DNA of 64,000 nucleotides, taken from positions 186,001-250,000 of the forward strand of contig CALYLW010000500.1 of the NCBI GenBank assembly GCA_944989445.1, given 5' to 3'. Positions 1 through 11,000 of the stretch are shown one piece after another (position 1 is the first letter of the stretch; every line of letters starts with the position of its first letter). The position numbers were made by a program, and so were the translations under genes. The DNA is from Ampullaceana balthica (lineage: Eukaryota; Mollusca; Gastropoda; Lymnaeidae). Under the pieces are notes generated by a model that did not search any database, had not been told where the DNA came from, and saw nothing but the letters and a program-made list of their open reading frames with translations.

Positions 1-795
1 AGTTTTAAAAGTGTAGCTGAAGCAATTCCTCCAGTTTATAAAGGGGTATCAATTTTAAAATTAGAATGTTGCGGTCATGTTCAGAAGAGAATGGGAAAAC
101 GCTTGATAGATAAAGTAAATGAGCATAAGGGTAAACCATTTGAAGACAATGTCAATGGTAAATCTTATATAGGATTAGGTGGGGCAGGAAGATTAACAAA
201 ATGTGCTATAAAGCGCATTCAAGGACATTATGGGGCAGCAATAAGAAAAAATTCAGGGGACATGGGTAAAATGAAAAAAAGTATTTGGGCAATATTTCAC
301 CATCGGGAGGGTAAGCATAATGATTGTGGTAGTTGGTGCCCCAAAGATAAAGATTTAGAAGCTGCAAATAAGAACTGCCTTCCTCCCTTTGTAATGGAAA
401 TTATTAAACCTATATTTGAGGAGCTTTCATCGGATGCTCTTCTAGCAAAGTGTGTTCATGGAGGGACCCAGAACGCTAATGAGGCGTTCCATAATTTAAT
501 TTGGTATCGCTGTCCTAAGACAACTTTTGTTGGGAGAAAGAGACTAGAAATAGCTGTATATGATGCCACAATTGTTTATAACAATGGTGAATTAAAAAGG
601 GGGGACATATTTAAAAATTTAGGATTAAATTTTGGAAAATATTGTTTTCAAGCATTTTCTAGAATCGATAAAAAGCGTGTATCCTCCTCGCTTATTCAAA
701 ATTTAGATAAAAGTAAGGCAAAAAGGGCTAAAAAGTCTGTATTATCAAGTAAGGAATTGGATAAGGAAGAGTTTTATGTTGCTGGGGGTTTCTAA
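1..795 (+). CDS. Mutator-like transposase, C-terminal part (5' end outside window)
   Basis: The reading frame is open from base 1 and ends at TAA 793-795, giving 264 residues with no start in the window; the first ATG (91) is internal. Motifs match the Mutator-like transposase domain family common in cnidarian and mollusc genomes: CCGHVQKRMG near residue 25, AIWAIFHHR near residue 97, then KCVHGGTQNANEAFHNLIW and FVGRKRLEIAVYDA, a Cys/His segment followed by an asparagine-rich helix. These proteins cut and paste their own element in the nucleus. The tail (about residues 215-264) is lysine-rich, as expected for DNA binding or nuclear import. No frameshift or stop is seen, so this copy may be intact or recently dead. 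I did not find the terminal inverted repeat downstream. Confidence 0.82.
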   Translation, partial: SFKSVAEAIPPVYKGVSILKLECCGHVQKRMGKRLIDKVNEHKGKPFEDNVNGKSYIGLGGAGRLTKCAIKRIQGHYGAAIRKNSGDMGKMKKSIWAIFHHREGKHNDCGSWCPKDKDLEAANKNCLPPFVMEIIKPIFEELSSDALLAKCVHGGTQNANEAFHNLIWYRCPKTTFVGRKRLEIAVYDATIVYNNGELKRGDIFKNLGLNFGKYCFQAFSRIDKKRVSSSLIQNLDKSKAKRAKKSVLSSKELDKEEFYVAGGF

Positions 796-2094
796 ATTTG
801 ATAAAATTCCCTTAAAAATGAAAATCTGTACTTTTTTTTCAATTTTCTCAAAATCTAATTTTTCTTAAAATTAATTCACATTTAAAAAGGTAACTTCAAA
901 AGTACTTAATGAATAGCTTTAAAATTTGGCAGGATTATTCCTTATATATGTATTGTTATAGCATACTAAGGTTTTTAAGGCTGTTCTAAAAACAAAGGAA
1001 ATATTCAGGAAAATGTTATCCCCTACCCTAAAAATGTTTCATCGAAGGACATGGATATCTAAAAAAATTCAGGTAAATTTCATTTTTTATTCTATACCAA
1101 CAAATTTAGAACACATTTTTAGTATGACTGAGCTCTACAAGATTGCAAATTTGTAAGGTCCTGGGTCTATTTTTTTTTGAGATACATTTATTTTCAATTA
1201 TGTCACAATTTTAACATTTTCGCAACAATTTGCCCTAAAAATGATGAAAAGTTTTTTTTTATAACTTAGATTTTTTTAGTATTTTTTTTATTGATTCTTA
1301 ACATGGTTTTTAATAACTGAAGCAAAAAAAATTGTCAAATTCCAATATTTCAACTTAGGGGTTTAACCTGCCCTTAATTGATTCATTATTAAAGTTTGAA
1401 AATGCAAGAGGGTGAAATGTATTAAAATTAAATAACAGTTGAGCTCTTAATTATCTTGTGTCAATTATAATATCAATTATTTTTTTTATTATGAACATTT
1501 TTTTTTCCATCGTTACATTTACATTTTGAAATACATTGATTCTACTAATTGTGTCTTGTGAAATTACTGCTTCGGTTAAAATAGGTTGGCATATGGGCAA
1601 ACAGATTTTGGGTTGTTTTTTTCTCAAAAGTTGTTTACAACCAACTATAACTTTCAGAGCAGTTATTATTATTATAATTATAAGTTCAGTTTCAAGTCTC
1701 CCTTGTATTCAGATAAGGTCTAAAAACTTTTAAAATGTAGTTTTAAATGATTAATAATCAACTGCTTCCAAAAAAAAATAGGTCTAAACAAGGGGCGGGA
1801 GCACCAAAATGGTGCTAAGGAGACGAAAATATTTCAAATGTGCTTGTAGGCCTAAAGTATTAACTCATTGAAGGATTTTGGCGTATTTTATAGTGCATTT
1901 GTGTGATGTTTGATCAAATGCTCGCGAGCATTGGAGAGGTATGGACCAAACTTAATATATAACAAATTCTATTTGCAACACAGTCTGGTACAAAAGGTAC
2001 TTATCATCTATATTTCTCCTAAACGACAATGAGCATGACGAATGTCAATTTTTCTTGCGCAAAGCTGCGTTGTTCTTTCACAGAATAACATGTG
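796..2094. other. AT-rich gene-free stretch after the transposase
   Basis: Poly-T and poly-A runs with only short open frames. The first few hundred bases are probably the 3' part of the Mutator-like element. I see no gene. Confidence 0.6.
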
Positions 2095-2160
2095 ATTCGT
2101 ATTGTGGTTATCACGTCTGCCTTGCACACGGAGAGTCCTGGGTTCAAGCCACAGTGGGAA
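2095..2160 (+). repeat. tRNA-like sequence, probably a SINE head
   Basis: The segment has an A-box-like GGTTATCACG and a B-box-like GGTTCAAGCC (2141-2150) at tRNA spacing, with a cloverleaf middle resembling valine tRNAs. The acceptor ends do not pair, so it is a tRNA-derived repeat or pseudogene rather than a working tRNA gene. Confidence 0.45.
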
Positions 2161-2244
2161 AATTTTTAAAAATGTTTCTGCCCATTCTTTTTACCCTTTT
2201 TTTTTGCAAACATCAGAGTTTATGGTTGGCAAAGGATCGTAGTA

Positions 2245-2425
2245 AAGGGTGGGGGGCAGGTATCAACCGCAGTGCACGTCTCCACGTTTACTCGCTTTTT
2301 TTTCTTCATTACTTGGTGCTGCTGTTTGTGTCCGTTCTCTCACATCCCCCGTTCTTTGCACTATCTATGATGAGCATGTCTGCGGCGTGTGCTATGCCGT
2401 GGGTCATAGCCAGTAATGTATAATA
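2245..2425 (+). repeat. Dispersed Helitron-like repeat (family C), copy 1
   Basis: This stretch (GTTTACTCG, then CTCTCACA, TTTGCACT, TATGATGAGCA, and GCCGTGGGTC at the end) is visibly repeated at 54325-54475 and, inverted, at 36380-36560. The conserved end is built round a GCGGCGTA/TACGCCGC palindrome, which at 54576-54605 precedes a Helitron-type CTAG terminus. The 122-residue open frame across it is a by-product of the repeat. Confidence 0.55.
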
Positions 2426-3622
2426 TGTGTTTCCTTTTTGCAACATTAAAACAACACAAAATTAGTAACAAAAAAGATAAATTCAGGTACTAGTATGTCT
2501 TTTAACAAGTACTGTATTTATGAATTATTCCATTTAAAAATTGAGATTCTTGTAGCACACAATTTAAAGTCCTTAAACTTAAACGGGCACAAGCAATTGA
2601 CCTAAGATAACTATTAAACTAGTAAAAATGAATGAAAATAAAACACTCATGCTTTATACATCATTTATACTATACACCAAGAATCATTTATAAAATAAAA
2701 GAATTATTTTAAAATAATAAATTACTTTTATCAATAAATATATTCTAAATGCAACAATACTCACAAATGGAAGAAGGTAATATAAGTGCTTCAAATTGTA
2801 TTTAAACAATATCAACAATAAATATTGGCATTTTAAGTAATAATATTGTATGATTCCTTGTATAATGACAAAAAAATGTTTTTATCTGTAAAGTATAGAG
2901 GCCTTAAAGTTAAAGGTTTTCTAATTTCACACCATTATAAAATACTGTTTGTGATATATGATGTAAAAATTCAATGTCAGAACCTCTAAAGAAAAATAAA
3001 AGCTTTAATTTTTTTGCATTCAAATATATTTTGCTACAAATAAATTAACAGTAATGATGTTAAATCCGCAATAAGGTTATTACTAATTGGTTAAGTTGTT
3101 GGAAATATAATTTTTTATAAGCATTAAATAAGAATAACAAATGGTAACAATTCAAGTTCACAACTGTTGGTCATACAATTTCTCATTTTACTTATTATTC
3201 ATTATTTAATGTGTGAAACTCATTAAAAAAAATGTAAACTTTTGATTATCTGTAAGTTCAAGCTAAAAGTTTTAAAAGGAAAAAAGTAATCATTTTTAAG
3301 AATAATATTGCAAATTCTTAATACACGTGGAGGCATAAAAGGCACAGTTTATTAGATATAATAGTAATTTAATCTCATAATTGTTTTTGAGTTCCGGTAG
3401 TTCAATATATCATTTATAAAAGCAAAATATATTTTGCCCTTACAACTAGTACGAGCAAAAATACACTCAGTGATGTCTCAATGTAGTTAAACCAATATGG
3501 TAATTTTACTAAAAACAATATGCACATTGTAGTTCTGTTTGTGATCATTATGAATTATCAAAAATAAACATAAAATTAAAATGACAAAATGTGGGTGAGA
3601 CTGCAATCAGGCTTATTGATTA
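2426..3622. other. AT-rich gene-free stretch
   Basis: Very AT-rich DNA with short homopolymer runs. No open frame, RNA gene or repeated unit could be supported. Confidence 0.6.
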
Positions 3623-3926
3623 TAGATGGATAACATGTAAACAGGATATGAGTGAGCCTGGCAGGATGTAACAAAACAGCAAATGTTTCGGCAAAGAGCC
3701 TTCTTCAACGAACAAAGTATGAGCTTATGTAGGAAAGCTCATACAACGCTCTTCTGACTATTGCTCTCTTTGGCTCTGAATTTCACCGCAGCTTAGTTTT
3801 TATTTCTTTATATTCGTTTTATTTGTGTACTATTTGTTCGTTGAAGAAGGCTCTTTGCCAAACTTTCGCTATTATTGTTACATCTTGTCAGGCTCACTCA
3901 TACCCTGTTTACATGTTATCCATCTA
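3623..3926. repeat. Fold-back element with 94-bp inverted arms
   Basis: Arms 3623-3716 and 3833-3926 are near-complementary (TAGATGGATAACATGTAAAC against its complement at the right end; TCTTCAACGAAC against GTTCGTTGAAGA inside), around a 116-bp unique centre. It carries no open frame. This is the form of a non-autonomous fold-back or MITE-type DNA transposon. Confidence 0.7.
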
Positions 3927-4291
3927 TTAATAAAATAAAATGACAAACATATTTGTCTGAAAGTAGTTACACTGCATTGTTTGTACTTATACTAATTTAA
4001 CTTTTTTTTTAAAAATGCATATTAGACTACTTCTTTGCTTGCATGGCAAGCAAATTGTAAGTGCATCATTTGCATAGCAAATGACACGCTCTAACCATAA
4101 TGCTAATAAACTGAGCTCTGTTCCATTGTGTCTGTTATTTCAGCAGTGAATAACTCCTTAAAAATAAACTAAAATTAATAACATTAAACATTCTTACCAC
4201 TCACTTAAAAATCACCAAAAAATTTAGTGAGAAGTTTTTTTTTGGGGTCATTTAATAATCATTGAACAAATATTTATCTTATCTTATCAAT

Positions 4292-4514
4292 ACAGACGCT
4301 CCTTCTATGCAGAAGATAATTGCGTCCACAGACCATGGCTTTGTGGGTTCCACGCATTACCCAGCCGCCTAACTACATGTAGTGTTAGGTACCCATTCGG
4401 AGCTGGGTGACTCAGGGACGCCCTAGGACCCGGGAACAAATCCTTGCCTTGACATGGATTCGAACCCGTGACCATCGGTACGCCAGTCGAGCGCGCTGCC
4501 ACTCGACCACCGCG
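4292..4514 (-). mobile_element. tRNA-derived SINE, copy 1
   Basis: Read on the minus strand it starts with a tRNA-like head: A box TGGTCGAGTGG and a perfect B box GGTTCGAATCC. A conserved core containing GGTACC follows, with a 3' tail that pairs on itself (GCAGAAGATAATTGCG, then AGGAGCGTCTGT). The same head, core and tail recur at 43297, 53471 and, in part, 57673 and 13671. It lies just downstream of the FKBP14 gene. Confidence 0.85.
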
Positions 4515-4892
4515 TTTATGAGGGGGGAAAGGAGGCAGGGTAACTGATCAATCAATAAAAGAAAGATGAATCAATTATATTCTCAAGTATTATATGTTTG
4601 CTTTTTAAAAAATTATATATGAAAATTGAGCACTAAAGAAACTGAAACTTCCACAAACTTCTTTAAAGACCACAAGCAACAATATTGGGGAAACAAATTA
4701 ATGCAATAAAAACACTGCACACCCAAAACCAGAATTAAAATACAAAGATTCAACATAAATATTACCACAAAAAATAAGAGTTAACATAATGTTACAATTT
4801 TATAAAAACCTTCTGGTGCCATCATCAAATAAGACCAAAACATTTGAACTGCAATATCTAACGGCAAGACATATTAATTTCATATTACACAC

Positions 4893-5060
4893 TCAGAGCT
4901 CATCATGTTTTGGTCCGCTAAATTCTTCATGGGAGATAAGTCCATCTTTATCTTTATCCTCATGGTTAAAAATCTGTGTTATAATTTCTTTATGTTGCTC
5001 AGAATTATCTTGTGTCTTGTCACCTGCTTTAGCTGCTTGTTTTTTCAAATAGTCTGAAAC
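4893..5060 (-). CDS. FKBP14: FKBP14-like exon 4 with KHDEL stop
   Basis: Acceptor CACCAG, 55 codons and TGA at 4893-4895. It encodes the helix after EF-hand 1 ([13 protein letters not shown]), EF-hand 2 and the ER-retrieval signal KHDEL. Confidence 0.95.
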   Translation of the reverse strand, partial: VSDYLKKQAAKAGDKTQDNSEQHKEIITQIFNHEDKDKDGLISHEEFSGPKHDEL

Positions 5061-8000
5061 CTGGTGTGTAAAAGTTCAAAAATGTTTAAGACTGTGTGAC
5101 AACAGACAACTGCCTTTACAAAGCAGTTGACCTGGTGCATCAAAATTAAGCCTGCAGCATTAAAATGAATTATATTTATAAATTTGTTTTTCCCCTTAAC
5201 GTTTAAAGCGCCATAAGGTTTTCAGTAAACTTCCGCCTCAGTCCGGTAAGGATTTTCCGTATCGCGATCGACTGGTTATGAAATTAAAAAAATTGCTGTA
5301 AATGTATTTATAATGTTATTGTCATACTGACTTCATCTTTTAGGATAAGAATGGTTATTTTAAATTATCCAAAAGACCGTTTTGAGTTTGATACTATTTT
5401 ACCTGTAGTTTAGTACTATTATTTTTACAAAAAAGTATAGCGAAATCACATTTTCAAAAAAAAACACGTAAAAACTACCCCGAAACTTCACGAATCGAGC
5501 GAAAATACGAGCGAAGGCAATCGCCGCCATTGCAGGAAGCCGAATACATCTTCTATCCCGCACTGAATAGTTTTTACTTTCTGTGATTTCGTTTCTAAAA
5601 AGAGTATTATCGAGGCGCGCTTTACCGCGCTTTGGTACTAGAGGCTAGGTGCGCATTACTGCGCTTTGTCAAATTAAACGTTAAGTTACTTAGCTTGATA
5701 TTTTGCAATCTAAAAATGGATTCATATGTCACATGCAATATAAGAATGATTCTACATGATGTAGCACTACGAAAACCATTTTCTGGTAATAAATTTCAAA
5801 TTTGTGGTTACATAGCTACAGTCGAACCCAGTTAAGTCGATGGCGTTGGGGTATGAAAAATGGCGTCGAGATAACCGATGATCGGGTTAAACGAAAACCA
5901 ATATGGCGGCAAAATATTAACATGTGCTTGAAATTTCTTAATGTACATGTGCGTTAATTTAGTGATGGGACAATTAATAGGAATCGTATCGAAATATCGG
6001 GACCCTAATATTTCTTCACTCTTTCCTAAGGTTGTAATGACCGTTCGTTTTTAAGGACAGTTTAAATATAACCATGGTTCCCACTCAGTCAGGAAAAAGT
6101 CGGGAATTCTTTAAAAAAAAATTCTCTGCCTTGAAAGTCGGGAAAAGTTATGACTAGTCGGGAATTTTTATATATATATATTTTTATGCCGAAGTAAAGG
6201 ACTTTGATTACGTCTCAGTGGTCATGTTTCGATTCCATTAAATTTTTTTTTAAATTTACCGGTTTATAATTGTCTGCGCATGCATTAAAATTAAGGTCAA
6301 ATTTTTTGCCTCGCCTCGTCCCATGGCCCGTGTGGCGTGGCATGTCACAGCCGCTCGCGTTTGCAATGCCCGTCAAATCAGCGAATTTAATAAAAATAAA
6401 ATAAACATATCAATATGGTAATTTTAAGGTTAATGCTTTTGACGCGCAGGATATCTGTCACTATCAGACCGCTCTCGAATTTCCTCAGTGAATCAAACTT
6501 GTAATATAAATAAAACTATTGCGGCCTTGACCGTTGATCACAGCACGCTGTGTGTTAGACCTCGGCCGGCAACTAGGTCTACGAGAATTTTTTAAAAATC
6601 ATTCCTTATAAAAATTCGACCTACAACAGTGATGACGTGTATATTATATATATATACTGGAATATTAAGAAAATGATTTGATTTCACCGGCATGCACGTG
6701 TTAGTCAGTCACGTAACTTACTGGTAACAAAGCAACAACAAACTTTTAAAAGAATAATATTTTTTATTTAATTAAAATTTAAATAAAAACCACAATCGAT
6801 TCTCGATACAAACATTTATTTTCATTTCTAAAGATATTCGTTTATCTTAAAAAATAAAATGATTAATGCATCAGAAAATGAATTAAGTTAAATAATAATA
6901 TAACATGCACTGCGAAATAATGACGGATTAAAGACCGCTGACGCGATTTTCGAGCACCTCGGGTGAATACATACTCAAACTGATTCACACACGGAATCAA
7001 ATTGAAAGTTAAAACATCCTGTAATTTTTATTGAAATCTCGTAGAATCACACAATAGCCGGAAGTCTTGAAGAAAGTGAGATGTCAACACTGTTTTGAAC
7101 TAAAAATGCCAAAGTGCATTGCTAGGCGAACAGACCAGGATCGAGCTAACCAACGTTAAGGTGCAAATTTGGCCCTCTTGTGCTCGAGGTATTAGGTTTC
7201 GGCGACTTAAAAAAATCGAATTAACCGATGAGAAAATGCTAAGACAAAGTGAGAATTTGGCGGTTCCAATAAAAAACGTCGAGTTAGTAGGGTGGGCTAG
7301 TTAACCGGGCTCGAGTTAAGTGGGTTCGACTGTAATTGCAAAAATACACATAAAATCTTCACTTTGATCATCAAATAGGCACTTACCTCATCCTGGGATA
7401 GATATTTATCCCCATCAGCATCAATCTCTTTAAAAACATTTGGTGGTGGAGTACCATCTTTAAGACCAACCAACTCAACTTCAAAAGTCAGACCCGCATT
7501 GGGTGGAATCAATTCACCTAAACATACCAGGAAATTGTTAACGAATTGCATAAATTTGGAAAACTTATTATAAGAGTCGATATAATCATTAAATTATTAG
7601 GTAGTAATTCAGGATCATAAGAAAGGTAACTATCATTTTGTTACTGGTTCTTAGTGACAATGTATGGTGAAATCATACATGTTAAAAATAAAGAATACTT
7701 ACCAGCACCTTGCTCGCCATAACCTTTGCTGGATGGAATGGTCAGTTTCCTTTTTTCACCCACACACATGTTTAGAAGACCTTCATCCCATCCTTTGATA
7801 ACTTGGCCAGTACCCAACTGAAATTCGAATGGCTGGCCTCTGTCACGGCTAATGGTGGTAAAGAAAATTTAAAATAAATATCTTGACAAAAGAATTAGTT
7901 TATTTCTGAAATTAATGTTTCTCTACTGTTAATCTTTCAGTAAAGACGGAGAACAAATAACAGTTTGAATTAAAGTACAGTCGAACCCACTTACCTCGAG

Positions 8001-11000
8001 CTCGAGCTCACTAACTCGACGTATTTTATTGGAACCGCCAAATTCTCTCTTTGTCTTTGCATTTTTTCATCGGCTAATTCGATTTTTCTAAGTCGCCGAA
8101 ACCTACTACCTCAAGCACAAAAGAGGGCCAAATTTGCAACTTAACGTTGGCTTACCTCAATCTTCGTCGGTTGGCCTAGCAATACACTCTGCATTTTTAG
8201 TTCAAAACAGTGTTGACATCTCGCTTTCTTCGAGACTTCCGGCTATTGTGTGATTCTACGAGATTTCAATAAAAATTAACGGATGTTTTGCGTGTGTGAA
8301 GTGTGAATTATTAGTTCGACGTGTATCCATGGAGTATGTATTCACCCGAGGTACTGGACAATCGCGTTATCGGTCTTTAATCGTCATTATTTCGCAGTGC
8401 ATGTTATATTATTATTAAACTTAATTCATTTTCTGATGTATTAATCATTTTATTTTTTAAGATAAACGAATATCTTTAGAAATGAAAATAAAGGTTTGTA
8501 TCGAGAATCGACGGTGGTTTTTATTTAATCAAATAAAAAAATTATTATTCTTTTAAAAGTTTGTTATTGCTTTGTTACCAGTAAGATACGTGATTGTGAC
8601 TAACATGCGCGTGACGATGAAATCAAATCATTTCTGATATGGAATGATTTTTTTAAAAATTCGCTTAGAATTAGGTAGTTGACGGCCGAGGTCTAACACA
8701 GCGTGCTGTGATCAACGGTCAAGGCCACAATAGTTTTATTTATATTACAGGTTTGATTGACTGAGGAAATTCGAGAGCGTTCTGATAGTAACAGATATCC
8801 TGCATGTCAAAAGCATTAAACTTAAAATTACCATATTGATATGTTTATTTTTATTTATTCGCTGATTCGGCGGGGATTACAAACGCTTGACATGCGCCAT
8901 GGGACGACGAGAGGCGAAAACTTTGATCTTTTAACGCATGCGCAGACAATTATAAACTGGTAACTTTTTTTTATTAAATGGAATCGAAACATACCACAGA
9001 GACGTAATCAAAGTCCTTTACTTCGGCGTAAATATATATATAAAAATAATAATATATATATATATAAAACTCCCGATTAGTGTCATAACTTTTCCCGACT
9101 TTCAAGGCCGAGAATTTTTTTTAAAGAATTCCCGACTTTTTCCCGTTTTCCTGAGTGGGAACCATGGTTATATTTAAATTTTAAACGGCCCTTAAAAATG
9201 AACGGTCATTACAACTACAACCTTAGGAAAGAGTGAAGAAATATTAGGGTTCCGATACGATTCTGATTAATCGTCCCATCAGTAATAACGCTAACTAATT
9301 AATCACGTACATAAAGAAATTTCCAGCACATGTTAATATTTTACCGCCATGTTGGTTTTCGTTTTAACTCGATCATCGGTTATGTCGACGCCATTTTTCA
9401 TACCCCAACGACGTCGACTTAACCGGTTTCGACTGTAATTTCTTATCTAGCTTCCTCTTAAAAAAAAAGAGTTCATATGTTGGTTAAGGCGGTTTAATGT
9501 AAGATAAAGACCTTAGTGAGAAAGTTCCAATTGCCATGAGGTAATGCATTAAAACACAGCTGTTAATGCTAGCTGAACTAATTTGTTATTTATATTTCAT
9601 AATTACATTTTATCTTTACGGCCAGAGATTTTAGATTCTTATCTTTAACCCTGATTAACATAACATTACAAGAGTTAATTTCTCATCCAATCACCAGTAG
9701 GTATTTTTTAAAAAATTGTTAACATATCTTCTTTGATTAAAATTATATAACTTAGTAGTTTAAGTAATATAATTGTGACCAAAGAAATTTGCTAACAATA
9801 AGTTATGGTGGACTTTTAAAATATTACACTTACTTCGTTTGTGAGTTACTTACTAAAACGTATGCTATGACTATGATTTAATTTAATATAAAAAGGGGTA
9901 GATTGATATTCTATTGAGATGTCTTATTAAATGTCCAATCAATGTGTAAAGCAAATAGGTTTTGGATGACTCCATAATTTGAGAATTTGCATTGCACAAG
10001 AAATTATAATAGCCTTGCCCAAGCTTCCTTACAATCAAGCATTGTTGCTGGAAGGTCCCATGTTTGTGAAATTTGAGTGAGCCAAAGTGCTTGAATGCGC
10101 TAGTAAAGTGATTGAACTGTCCTCCACATTTGTGGGAATATTGACGTGCAAAATGTTTCTAATCACTACTAAATGTGTGTCCTTATCCAAAATATCTATA
10201 AAGAGTTGAATTTATTCAAGTAAATCAACTGCTACTGAGTGGGATTGATTTGCAACGATAAGAAAGGACCCACCCCCCTCAAAAAAAATTATTTAAAATA
10301 AATGCACTTATTCTTTACATAGTAATTTAAATATAAATTAAACAGGTTCCCTGCTTAATTATACATGTACAACTAAATGCTTTCTCAATATATATTCCTG
10401 TTTTTTAAATTAATGAAGGGAATAAATTTAGCCCATCTTTTTGCAGTAAACCATTAAATAGCCTTTTTTTTTCTACGTGTTAATGATTTTGTGAGTTGCC
10501 ATATAATGTGGAGGATTATTATTCCCTAGACACCATAGGGGCCGTCCATAAAGTACGTCAAGCTCCAGAGGGGGGGAGGGCGTGTAAGAAAGTGTGACAG
10601 GGGGGTCTGGCCATGCATGACGTCACAGTGTTTATATTAAATTTTAATTATTTTGATAATAATAAAAAAAATTTATTCAAAAGTGTGACGTACTTTGAGG
10701 GGGGGGTCCGAGATTTGTGATAGGGGGAGTTTAAAATGGTCAAAAAATAGCGTGACGTACTTTATGGATGGCCCCATACAAAAAATTTTAAATTATAATA
10801 ATTAGGCAAACAGATAACTAATTACTTTATACTACTCATAAAGTACTTACTCCTTTACAAAGTCAAAGTTAATATAATTTTAAGCTAAGGAATGGCCTCG
10901 GCCTCAGGTTTTAAATAAAACAAGCACATATTCCTCAATTTTGTCAAGTTTGAAAGGATAAACAGAATTTTATCTTATGGTTGAACAAGAACAAGGCTGC

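Noticed and set aside
2055..2423. 122-residue open frame on the plus strand
   Set aside because: It spans a tRNA-like sequence and a Helitron-like repeat also found at 54325-54475, where the frame is not conserved.
7119..7304. 61-residue open frame on the plus strand
   Set aside because: Lies within the pogo-type element and is not kept open in the second copy.
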